Source of the DNA: MGBC163016 sp964462135 | Lineage (GTDB): Bacteria; Actinomycetota; Coriobacteriia; Coriobacteriales; Eggerthellaceae | Assembly (NCBI GenBank): GCA_964462135.1 | Contig: CAYWWK010000009.1 | Location: 15,830-79,829 of the forward strand | Length of the DNA stretch: 64,000 bases | Reading direction: 5' to 3' | In this document: in pieces, positions 25,680 to 33,216 of the stretch | Layout: each line of letters starts with the position of its first letter | Numbering within the stretch: the first letter of the stretch is position 1 | Position numbers and translations under genes: made by a program | Notes under the pieces: model-generated | Databases searched by the model: none | What the model saw: the letters and a program-made list of their open reading frames with translations, nothing else | Told to the model about the DNA's origin: nothing

Positions 25680-25699
25680 TCGGATCCTCCCTCAAAACG

Positions 25700-25738
25700 A
25701 GTTAACTTTGGATAACTAAAAGTATCCTATCACTAACT
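25700..25738. promoter_or_regulatory. Tandem putative iron-repressor operators before feoA
   Basis: AGTTA-ACTTTGGA-TAACT (25700-25717) is an exact match to the architecture of the feoB dyad. Twenty-one bases on, AGTAT-CCTATCAC-TAACT (25721-25738) repeats it with one half-site mismatched. The spacing of two helical turns fits two repressor dimers on one face. A further AGTTAACT palindrome lies at 25758-25765. The region also serves the divergent P-type ATPase. Confidence 0.6.
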
Positions 25739-25853
25739 TTTACGAATTGGAAGACACAGTTAACTTTTTTCCCGATAGCTTCAAGTTGGTCATGTTCTAT
25801 GGACGGTCATGTGCATGCCATCCAAGCCGAACCGATTATGCTAAGGTAGGCGA

Positions 25854-28253
25854 ATGTCTGAAACCATCTCAGAGACCCAAGCGAAGCTGCCGACAGGGTT
25901 ATCCACTCAAGAGGCCCAGCGTCTTGCGCAGGAAGGCAAGGTGAACGTCGATGCCAGCGTGAAGACGCGCTCCCTGCGCGAGATAGCCCGTGACAACATC
26001 TGCACGCTCTTCAACTTCGTGAACCTCATTTTGGCTGTTCTCGTCTTCTTCACCGGCTCCTACAAGAACATGCTCTTCATGGTCATCATCGTGGTGAACG
26101 TGGCTATAGGAATCGTGCAGGAGCTTCGGTCAAAGCAGCTCACCGACAAGCTTGCCATCGTGGTTGCTGCACACGTGAAGACAGTCCGCGATGGCGTTCT
26201 CAGCGAGATACCCGTCGACCAGATAGTCTTGGGAGACGTCATCCGGCTTTCCCGGGGAGACCAGATTCCCGCTGACGCCCAAGTGATCGAAGGGTCATGC
26301 CGAGTGAACGAAAGCCTCCTCACGGGAGAAAGCCGCCTGATTCTCAAAGAACCGGGAGATACGCTGATGAGCGGATCCTTTGTGAACTCAGGGGTGGTAT
26401 TCGCCCGCGTTCAGCATGTGGGCGCCGACAACTACGCGGCAAAGATTTCCGCTGAGGCTAAGGGGCACAAAGCGATCAATTCGGAGATCATGCGCTCCGT
26501 GAATGGCATCGTGAAGTATGTGAGCATCGCGCTGTTCCCCGTTGGCGCACTCCTGTTCTCAAGCCAGTTCTTCCTGCAGCACATCGATTGGCAAAGCGCC
26601 ATCCTCTCCACCACGTCTGCGTTGGTGGGCATGATCCCCGAAGGGCTCATCCTTCTGACATCCACAGTGCTTGCCGTGGCAGTCATTCGTCTGTCGCGAT
26701 ACAAGGTACTCGTCCAGCAACTCTATTGCATAGAAACGCTTGCCCGTGTTGACGTCCTCTGTCTCGACAAGACAGGCACCATCACCACCGGGGCGATGAG
26801 GGTTGCCAGCATCCAGGGCATTGACGGAGGTTCGTCCCAGACGGCAGGTGAGGCAGCTGCAGCCATCGCTTTCGCAGATGCCGATCCCAACGATACCGCT
26901 TCTGCCATTCGCGCCTATTTCGCGAAAGAGACGTCCGGAAGCACTTCCCGCTCCGCTCGGGTTCACGCAGACGATGTGCGCTCCATCCCCTTCTCCTCTG
27001 ACACCAAGCTCTCCGGAGCGGTTCTTCCCGATGGCACCTCCTTCGCCATGGGGGCAGCACAATATGTGCTTGCCCACAACCCCCAAGAGCTTGCACGCCT
27101 TCAAGGCCAGCTTGATGAGCTCACGGAAAACGCACGTGTCCTACTTGTTGCTAAGGTTGCATCCTTCGACGGCGATGGGCGCATCCAAGGATCGGTCACA
27201 CCTCTTGGATTCGTTCTCCTCGAAGACGAGATCCGCGATACCGCCACCCAGACCATTCAGTATTTCAAGGAGCAGGGTGTCGCACTCAAGGTGATATCAG
27301 GTGATGACCCCCATACCGTTTCCGGCATCGCACAGAAGGTGGGCATCCCCCACGCTGACCAGTTCATCGACTGCTCAACACTCAATACGCAAGAGGACAT
27401 CGAGAAGGCCGTTGCTCACTACAGCGTCTTCGGGCGTGTACGCCCCGAACAGAAGAAGGCCTTCGTGCTGGCGCTTCAAAAAGAGGGCCATACCGTTGCC
27501 ATGACCGGGGATGGCGTCAACGACGTGCTGGCTCTCAAGGCAGCCGACTGCAGCGTCGCCATGGCGTCAGGCTCGGATGCCGCCCGCAATGTTGCCCAGT
27601 TGGTGCTGGTCAACAACGACTTCGCCTCCATGCCGAAGGTGGTCGCTGAGGGTCGGCGCTCCATCAACAACCTACAGCGGTCAGCATCCCTGTTCTTGGT
27701 CAAGACCATCTTCTCCATCGTCATGGCCGTGTTGTTCATCTTCCTTCCCTGGCAGTATCCCTTCATGCCCATCCAGATGACACTGGTAAGCGCCATGACC
27801 ATCGGCCTGCCCTCCTTCGTGCTGGCATTGGAGCCAAATCATGATCTCGTGCGAGGCCATTTCCTGAAGAATTGCGTCATGCGATCCATACCAGGGGCCA
27901 TCTGCGTGATTGCCTGCATCTTGAGTGCAAGCATCGTCGGCTACGCCTGGTTAGACCTCTCGTATGCACAGATTTCCACACTCTGCGTCCTGCTCACGGC
28001 TCTCACAGGCGTCATGCTGGTCATCCGCCTCTCCATCCCCTACACTCCCATTCGTGCCGCGTTGCTGGTCGTGGTGATTGGCGGCCTTGTCCTTGGATGC
28101 ACGTGGTTGGCACCGCTGTTCAACATCGCCCCGCTCACGCCTTCCATGGCTGCCATTCTCGCCATCATCGGCATCGTGGACATCATCGTCTTCCAGTTCC
28201 TGTTCAATGCCTTTGACAGGCTGCATCGAACGCGGCAAAACGCACAAGCCTGA
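25854..28253 (+). CDS. P-type cation-transporting ATPase (CtpE-like)
   Basis: A 799-residue P-type pump with no N-terminal metal-binding domain. The actuator motif is LLTGES, the phosphorylation motif DKTGTITTG, and the hinge MTGDGVNDVLALKAAD. The M4 segment is GMIPEGLILLTS, the P2-like PEGL pattern found in actinobacterial CtpE (a calcium exporter/importer family), not the CPC of copper/zinc pumps. About ten membrane helices are visible. The gene diverges from feoA across a shared 174-bp region with the iron-type dyads, so metal-dependent control is possible. A TATGCT -10 candidate lies 11 bases before the ATG. The ion is not certain; calcium is the best guess. Confidence 0.88.
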   Translation: MSETISETQAKLPTGLSTQEAQRLAQEGKVNVDASVKTRSLREIARDNICTLFNFVNLILAVLVFFTGSYKNMLFMVIIVVNVAIGIVQELRSKQLTDKLAIVVAAHVKTVRDGVLSEIPVDQIVLGDVIRLSRGDQIPADAQVIEGSCRVNESLLTGESRLILKEPGDTLMSGSFVNSGVVFARVQHVGADNYAAKISAEAKGHKAINSEIMRSVNGIVKYVSIALFPVGALLFSSQFFLQHIDWQSAILSTTSALVGMIPEGLILLTSTVLAVAVIRLSRYKVLVQQLYCIETLARVDVLCLDKTGTITTGAMRVASIQGIDGGSSQTAGEAAAAIAFADADPNDTASAIRAYFAKETSGSTSRSARVHADDVRSIPFSSDTKLSGAVLPDGTSFAMGAAQYVLAHNPQELARLQGQLDELTENARVLLVAKVASFDGDGRIQGSVTPLGFVLLEDEIRDTATQTIQYFKEQGVALKVISGDDPHTVSGIAQKVGIPHADQFIDCSTLNTQEDIEKAVAHYSVFGRVRPEQKKAFVLALQKEGHTVAMTGDGVNDVLALKAADCSVAMASGSDAARNVAQLVLVNNDFASMPKVVAEGRRSINNLQRSASLFLVKTIFSIVMAVLFIFLPWQYPFMPIQMTLVSAMTIGLPSFVLALEPNHDLVRGHFLKNCVMRSIPGAICVIACILSASIVGYAWLDLSYAQISTLCVLLTALTGVMLVIRLSIPYTPIRAALLVVVIGGLVLGCTWLAPLFNIAPLTPSMAAILAIIGIVDIIVFQFLFNAFDRLHRTRQNAQA

Positions 28254-28274
28254 CGCCTCGGCCCTTCTTCGTCG

Positions 28275-28280
28275 TATAAT
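28275..28280 (+). promoter_or_regulatory. -10 box before the flippase-like gene
   Basis: TATAAT lies 42 bases before the TTG start of the next gene. The -35 side is only weakly matched. Confidence 0.45.
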
Positions 28281-28322
28281 AGGCGCATTCGGCGTGTGTA
28301 ACCGCGAAGCAAGGGGTCTCTT

Positions 28323-29906
28323 TTGAAGAAAGCGCTATTGCTCCTTCTGGGCATAGTCGCCGTGTGCTTCATCATCGCCAACGTTGATTATCTGGCTGAT
28401 TTCTTCAACACCATGATGACCGGTGCGCTCGTCCCCATGGTGATCGCCATTCTTCTCATGCTGGGACGCCACTTCGTCCAAGCCGCTTCCTATGATGCCG
28501 CTTTCGATGCCGTGGGTCATGCCACTGGTTTTTGGCACAATGTCGTGCTCATCTTCTCGCTCGTGTTCATCAACACGTTCTGCCTCTTCAGCGGTGCCAC
28601 AGGGGTTGCCTTCATCATCGATGATGCCCATCGGGAGGGTTGCGATGCCGGACAGTCCACAGGAGGTGCCATCCTCTCCCAGATCGGCTATTTCGCCGCG
28701 GTGTTCGTCATTTCCGTGATCGGTTTCATCACCATGTGGATTTCCGGCCATATGAACACGGTATTCCTGGTCGGCGGCTTGGCGCTTGCAGGGGTGCTCG
28801 TCATCCTCTCGAGCCTCTTCTTCGTGGGACACCTTAGGCCGCGCGCGCTCTATCGCGTGTTTCTCGTACTGGAGAAGATCATCAACAAAGTGCTGGGCAT
28901 CTTCAGGAAATCGCTCAAACCCGGATGGGGTCGCTCTATGGCCCACTCATTCGTGAGCACATCGGATCTTTTGGCGAAGAACCCGAAGGGGTCGGTCATC
29001 ACAGTGGCCTACGCCTCGTTTTCAGCCATTCTGAACATGGCATGCCTGGTGGCCATCGGCTACGCATTCGGCTTCGAGAACGTCGAAGCACTGGTGGCGG
29101 CCTTCGCCGTGGGCGCCATATCCGTCATCTTGAGTCCCACGCCCCAAGGGGTGGGTGTCGTGGAGGCCATGATCACCGCCATTCTCACCGCCTATGGATG
29201 CAGCGTGGCCACAGCGGCCGCCATTGCGCTTGTCTACCGCGGCGTGATGTTCTGGATTCCCTTCTGCATCGGCGCCGTCATGCTTTCCCAGGCAGGATTC
29301 TTCAAGTCGAAAAAATCGGCCACCGAGATGCAGAAGCACAAGGATATCGCCTGGATATCGGGAACGTGTGTGTTCCTTGTCGGCATCGTGAACATCGGCG
29401 CGGTGTTCTTTCCTGAAGCCTTCACCCCCTACACGATGCTCACCTCATGGATTGACATGAGTTCGCTTTTCGTGGGCATTCCGCTCATCGTAAGTTCCCT
29501 TTTTCTCATGATATGCGCGGTGGGACTCATCTTCAGATTCCGCACGGCTTGGGCGCTCACGGTCGGCGCACTCGTGCTCATCGGCGGTTGCGAATTCTTG
29601 TTCCAGGGAACGTGGCAGGTGGGAGTAGCCTGCCTTGTGCTGTTCGTGTGGCTCTTCTGGAAACGCGCAGCCTTCGATCGTCCATTCTCCCAAGAAGCGC
29701 TCAAAGCCGATCTTGAAGCCTGGAGGCGCAAACGTGCGCGAAAGCGCACTCAGGCGCTGAAGGAATCCGAAGCCAGTGCCACTCCGCATACTGACGCCAT
29801 CCCCGCACAGAATGCTTGGGAAGAGCAGGCGAATCGCGGCAAGATGATCGGCCAGAAGGTGATCGATCATCAATTGAAGGAAACGGCCACGACCGAGCAA
29901 CGCTGA
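28323..29906 (+). CDS. Lysylphosphatidylglycerol-synthase-TM (UPF0104) family membrane protein
   Basis: A polytopic membrane protein with about 11-12 helices. The first ~330 residues match the flippase-like LPG synthase transmembrane family, with the conserved SPTPQGVGVVEAMIT motif near residue 265 and RGVMFWIPF near residue 305. After this come four more helices and a basic tail of about 90 residues (WRRKRARKRTQA). The catalytic DUF2156 domain of MprF is missing, so it does not aminoacylate lipid; a lipid flippase role is likely. Translation starts with TTG, supported by AAGGGG. Similar proteins in Coriobacteriia are uncharacterised. Confidence 0.85.
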   Translation: MKKALLLLLGIVAVCFIIANVDYLADFFNTMMTGALVPMVIAILLMLGRHFVQAASYDAAFDAVGHATGFWHNVVLIFSLVFINTFCLFSGATGVAFIIDDAHREGCDAGQSTGGAILSQIGYFAAVFVISVIGFITMWISGHMNTVFLVGGLALAGVLVILSSLFFVGHLRPRALYRVFLVLEKIINKVLGIFRKSLKPGWGRSMAHSFVSTSDLLAKNPKGSVITVAYASFSAILNMACLVAIGYAFGFENVEALVAAFAVGAISVILSPTPQGVGVVEAMITAILTAYGCSVATAAAIALVYRGVMFWIPFCIGAVMLSQAGFFKSKKSATEMQKHKDIAWISGTCVFLVGIVNIGAVFFPEAFTPYTMLTSWIDMSSLFVGIPLIVSSLFLMICAVGLIFRFRTAWALTVGALVLIGGCEFLFQGTWQVGVACLVLFVWLFWKRAAFDRPFSQEALKADLEAWRRKRARKRTQALKESEASATPHTDAIPAQNAWEEQANRGKMIGQKVIDHQLKETATTEQR

Positions 29907-29947
29907 CGCACAGAAGTGCTAGCGTGTCAGGAGACGTTCACTTTTGA

Positions 29948-30145
29948 CACGTTCTTCCTTCGCCTTACCCTTATGGAAATCTCCACGATTGGCTAAAATA
30001 CGTACGTAAAATAACCAAGTATGGCGAAATTGCCATAGGTAATGCATCTTTTGAATATGATGAGAAGGACGAACGTCGGGAACGACATGAAACGGATGCA
30101 GCCCTCACGGAAATAGCGAACACGATCTTAGGAAACGAACAGTAA
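29948..30145 (+). pseudogene. 65-codon reading frame without a start codon (gene remnant?)
   Basis: An open frame begins after TGA at 29945-29947 and runs to TAA at 30143-30145, two bases before upp. It contains no ATG, GTG or TTG. The translation looks protein-like: a Trp/Tyr-rich start (HDWLKYVRKITKYGEI), then FEYDEKDERRERHE and a helical end. Base composition is more AT-rich than the flanks. It may be the 3' end of a decayed gene now serving as the upp leader. I do not recognise the family. Confidence 0.4.
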
Positions 30146-30146
30146 C

Positions 30147-30776
30147 ATGGCAAGTGTGCATCTCATAGACCACCCACTCATCGAAGCGAAGCTGACGCGC
30201 ATGAGAAATGCGAGTACCTCGTCTCAGGATTTTCGCACGCTTCTCAAAGAGATATCACTGCTGATGGGATACGAGATCACACGGGATTTCCCCACCAAAT
30301 CCGTCGAAGTGGAAACGCCGCTTCGCCGCGGATCATTCCCCACGCTGCGTGATGATTTCTTCACCATCGTGCCCATCCTGCGAGCAGGGCTTGGCATGGT
30401 TGATGGACTGCTTGAGCTGATGCCCTTTGCACACGTGGGACATATCGGCCTCGTTCGCGACGAGCAGACGCACACACCCCATGAATACTATTGCAAGATG
30501 CCCGAAGGCTTCGAACGCTCCACGGTCATGGTAGTCGATCCCATGCTGGCAACCGGTGGCAGCGCAGTGGATGCTCTCAGCAGCCTGAAAGCACGAGGCT
30601 GCACGGATATTCGCCTTGTGAACCTGATTGCGGTACCTGAAGGCATCGAAGCGGTGCGATCAGCGCACCCCGATGTGGATATCTATGTTGCCGCCATCGA
30701 TGAATGCCTGGATGAGAACGCCTATATCATCCCCGGCCTGGGAGACGCCGGCGACCGCATCTTCGGCACGAAATAG
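30147..30776 (+). CDS. upp: Uracil phosphoribosyltransferase
   Basis: Upp makes UMP from uracil and PRPP in pyrimidine salvage. The 209-residue sequence has the N-terminal VHLIDHPLIEAKLTRMR block, the RAGLGMVDGLL motif, the PRPP loop VVDPMLATGGSA near residue 130 and the C-terminal DENAYIIPGLGDAGDRIFGT, all family hallmarks. The usual GTP-regulated enzyme has this length. No uraA permease lies next to it. A hairpin follows before the convergent gene. Confidence 0.96.
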   Translation: MASVHLIDHPLIEAKLTRMRNASTSSQDFRTLLKEISLLMGYEITRDFPTKSVEVETPLRRGSFPTLRDDFFTIVPILRAGLGMVDGLLELMPFAHVGHIGLVRDEQTHTPHEYYCKMPEGFERSTVMVVDPMLATGGSAVDALSSLKARGCTDIRLVNLIAVPEGIEAVRSAHPDVDIYVAAIDECLDENAYIIPGLGDAGDRIFGTK

Positions 30777-30883
30777 CTGCGCTTTATCGCTCACCCTGCA
30801 AAACGAAGGATACCGGTTATGCAGACGGAAAGCGACGGAGGCCGTTCAAGTTCGATCAATACCCGCGCATAAGCGCCAATCAA

Positions 30884-30920
30884 AAAGGACCCCACCTGCA
30901 CGATCGGGTAGGGCCCTTCT
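30884..30920. terminator. Hairpin between convergent upp and the small helical gene
   Basis: AAGGACCC and GGGCCCTT pair with one mismatch around a GC-rich loop, preceded by AAAAA and followed by TCTCC. It could end transcripts from either side. Confidence 0.5.
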
Positions 30921-30953
30921 CCTTTCTGTCTGTTCGTCTATAACTGAAGGCTC

Positions 30954-31205
30954 TTATGCCTTGTCGGCAGCATTGCCAATGCGAACAGCGTCCTCAGCCG
31001 CTACCTTGGCAACCTCCTCGCCTTTCTTGAGAGCCTCCTCGGCTTGCTCGGCACGCCCGTAGGCTTCGGCCGCAGCGGCAGCCTCGCCAGCACTGCCCAA
31101 CACGCCCATGTTATCGTGCTCGCGAGCGTTGTACTCGCGCTCCATAGCCTCTGCCTTCACGGATTCATCCTCTTTGATGGCTACCTCTTTGTCCAGTTCG
31201 CTCAT
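30954..31205 (-). CDS. Small acidic Ala/Glu-rich helical protein
   Basis: An 83-residue protein, start chosen at MSELDKEVAIK because AAGGA lies seven bases before it. It is highly charged and Ala-rich (AGEAAAAAEAYGRAEQAEEAL), predicted to be a long helix with no Cys, no signal and no membrane segment. The composition resembles stress or chaperone-like small proteins, but no family is recognised. It sits alone between convergent upp and the DnaA-like ATPase gene, separated from the latter by about 80 bases, and might be the last gene of that operon. Confidence 0.65.
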   Translation of the reverse strand: MSELDKEVAIKEDESVKAEAMEREYNAREHDNMGVLGSAGEAAAAAEAYGRAEQAEEALKKGEEVAKVAAEDAVRIGNAADKA

Positions 31206-31286
31206 TGTGTGTTCCTTTCTCTTCCATTGTCTATACCTATCGGTGCTTAAGACACCGAAAAGCAGCTGCACCCACCGTGCAATCCA

Positions 31287-31982
31287 TCATTGTGAAAGCA
31301 GCTTCACTGCCTCCTCGAGACCGATCACAGCGCCATCCGACTGCTCCGTTTCCCTCAGCAGGAACGTGATGGCGTTTCTGATATCTCCAGGACTCTGGGA
31401 GAAATCGATCGCAATGTATCTCAAGGCATCTTCATCAAGCGAGGGAGCCTTGTCATTGCCCCTGCGCATCGAAGCCTGGATCTTCCGGGCAAAATCCACA
31501 CGCCCGTCATTGTCGAGCGGCTTCACCTCAATCTCAGTGAAACCATCAAGGGCACCCTTCAGGCTTTCAACATCCAAATCCGTTGAGGGAACATCGGATA
31601 CGACGACGGTTTCGAGACCCTTTTGGTTCCTGGCCGCCAGAAGAAGACGCGCCACTTCAACGCCCACCTCGTCATCGAAGAGGCTTTCGAATCCGTCGAG
31701 GAGCAGGATATCAACCTCCCCGATCTTGTTCAGGAATTCATCATTGACACCACTCTTGAGTATGGCGATGATCTCTTGACCATGACAGGATATGATCTGG
31801 CGCGTCGAGAGCAGATCCCGTTCTCTGCCACGGGCCTGCACGACTGAGGACTTCCCGGATCCGACTGGACCCCAAACGAACAGCCGTCGAGGCGCATCCT
31901 CATTCCTCCCAATGGTCAGGATGGATTCGAATGCCTCTCGGTTTCCTTCAGTGATGACTATCTCGTCCAGCAAGGTTGCCAC
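31287..31982 (-). CDS. DnaA/Hda-like AAA+ ATPase lacking a DNA-binding domain
   Basis: A 231-residue AAA+ module that follows DnaA domain III in order: Walker A GPVGSGKSS (residues 38-46), Walker B VDILLLDGFESLF, sensor 1 in VVVSDVPSTDLD, a box VII-like region LKGALDGFTEIEVKPLD and sensor 2 DIRNAITFLL. The C-terminal HTH of DnaA is missing. In box VII the arginine finger position reads Ala, and the second Walker B acid is Gly. I use the GTG at 31982, just after the zinc-ribbon gene, since the longer frame would run through that gene; TTG at 31973 is an alternative. It may be a regulator or an assembly factor. Function is unknown. Confidence 0.75.
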   Translation of the reverse strand: MATLLDEIVITEGNREAFESILTIGRNEDAPRRLFVWGPVGSGKSSVVQARGRERDLLSTRQIISCHGQEIIAILKSGVNDEFLNKIGEVDILLLDGFESLFDDEVGVEVARLLLAARNQKGLETVVVSDVPSTDLDVESLKGALDGFTEIEVKPLDNDGRVDFARKIQASMRRGNDKAPSLDEDALRYIAIDFSQSPGDIRNAITFLLRETEQSDGAVIGLEEAVKLLSQ

Positions 31983-31998
31983 TTCACTCGCCTGTCTT

Positions 31999-32196
31999 TC
32001 AATGCTTCTCGTGAATGCTTCCCAGAGCTTCCTGCACGGGAACGAATGCCACAGCCCCGCAGCCGCTGCAGATGCCTGTGGCGGAATCGACCATGCCACC
32101 ACACTTCAGACAGGGTATGTCTGCTGGCGGCACGTAGAAGACACTGTCTTCTTTGTACTTGCCGCATCGACCACACTGCGTGCAGGGATAGCACAT
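31999..32196 (-). CDS. Small zinc-ribbon protein with MCYPCT start
   Basis: A 65-residue protein with eight Cys in four pairs: CYPCTQCGRC at the N-terminus, CLKCGG in the middle and CSGCGA. Two zinc ribbons or a binuclear site are likely. A paralogue at 54077-54295 opens with the same MCYPCT-x-C-x2-CG motif. A GAGGGG site precedes the ATG, 12 bases after the FKBP gene, and the ATPase gene follows by 16 bases, so all three are cotranscribed next to a Mo-enzyme. Role unknown; a metal-chaperone or assembly factor is possible. Confidence 0.8.
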   Translation of the reverse strand: MCYPCTQCGRCGKYKEDSVFYVPPADIPCLKCGGMVDSATGICSGCGAVAFVPVQEALGSIHEKH

Positions 32197-32208
32197 GCCC
32201 CTCAGCCC

Positions 32209-32640
32209 CTAATCCAAGCCGACGAGCTTGATCCAGTAGTCCAGGGTCTTGCCAGCAAAGGGATGATTGAAATCCAGCCGCACCGTATCTTCGGTGAGAT
32301 CAGTGACGAAAGCAGGCTGGCGCGTTCCGTCCTCGTTGGCACGGAACATCACATCTCCCAGCTTGAGCGTATAGCCCTGATCAAGCATCTGCTTCGGATA
32401 CCATTGGGCAAGAGCTTCCTGGTAGTCGCCATAGCCAAGCTCCGGCGGGATGCGCACCTGCTTCTCCTCGCCGACCTCCATACCCAAGAGAGCCTCTTCG
32501 ATGCCGCGGGGAAGCTTCATGTCCCCTAGCATGACCACAAGCGGCTCACCCGTCGAGCGATCGTCAAGCAGTTCACCTCCTGCTTCGCCGCCCTTGTACA
32601 GGATATGGACGACACTGCCCGTGTGCGCTTTCTCACCCAT
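32209..32640 (-). CDS. FKBP-type peptidyl-prolyl isomerase (SlyD-like)
   Basis: A 143-residue FKBP-domain protein. The SlyD signature LDFNHPFAGKTL is present near the C-terminus, and the flap region lies between GDMKLPRGIEEALLGMEVGE and the HP motif. SlyD-type proteins are cytoplasmic folding helpers that can bind nickel and assist metalloenzyme maturation. The His-rich metal tail of E. coli SlyD is missing. I start at the ATG at 32640 with AAGGAGC five bases before; a longer in-frame start exists. It follows the Mo-enzyme/ferredoxin pair by about 90 bases, so it may aid their folding (inference). Confidence 0.87.
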   Translation of the reverse strand: MGEKAHTGSVVHILYKGGEAGGELLDDRSTGEPLVVMLGDMKLPRGIEEALLGMEVGEEKQVRIPPELGYGDYQEALAQWYPKQMLDQGYTLKLGDVMFRANEDGTRQPAFVTDLTEDTVRLDFNHPFAGKTLDYWIKLVGLD

Positions 32641-32731
32641 GCGTTGCTCCTTGTTTCCTGAACGTCTCATGGGCCGCACACCATGCACGGCCCATGAGAT
32701 CGATTCCTACTTGGCAGAAGGGTCAATCCTT

Positions 32732-33214
32732 CTATTCTGTCTCGTCAATCTCCCCGACTTTGGTGTCATGACGATGCACCGCATATGATGCCTTGCCAGT
32801 TCCCTGAACCTCGATGTGCGCCGCCTTATGAGTATCCTTCTTCGTTGAAACGAACTCACCCTTGGCGGAGATAGGATCATATTCGGGCACGACCAGGAAT
32901 TGCTTGGGCTTCTCGGCCAGTTTCTTCGCCAATTCCTCCACGGTCCCATAGGTGATGATGTTCGCCAGGCAATGATGCACGCACATGGGCTCACGGCCCT
33001 TTGCCGTGCGATCAGCGCACAGGTCACACAGATCCGTCACGATCGGCCAGTTGTTGAAGTTCCAATGCTCATCATTGATCTTCCAAGGACCGTCGACCAA
33101 GACCTTGATTCCCGTCTTGCCTACCGGATAATCATGCTCTTCTTGGCAGGTCACCTGGCACGAACCGCAGTTCGTGCAGTACTCGTAATCGAACAAAAGT
33201 CCATAGGTTGCCAT
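32732..33214 (-). CDS. 4Fe-4S electron-transfer subunit of Mo-enzyme 1
   Basis: A 160-residue iron-sulfur protein related to DmsB/NrfC-type subunits. It has two four-Cys clusters: CTNCGSCQVTC near residue 13 and CDLCADRTAKGREPMCVHHC near residues 62-82. The last 70 residues have no Cys and are charged. There is no Tat or Sec signal, so it is cytoplasmic. The ATG at 33214 is three bases past the stop of the Mo-enzyme gene; a GTG two codons earlier overlaps that stop. It presumably passes electrons to the catalytic subunit encoded just upstream. Confidence 0.9.
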   Translation of the reverse strand: MATYGLLFDYEYCTNCGSCQVTCQEEHDYPVGKTGIKVLVDGPWKINDEHWNFNNWPIVTDLCDLCADRTAKGREPMCVHHCLANIITYGTVEELAKKLAEKPKQFLVVPEYDPISAKGEFVSTKKDTHKAAHIEVQGTGKASYAVHRHDTKVGEIDETE

Positions 33215-33216
33215 GT

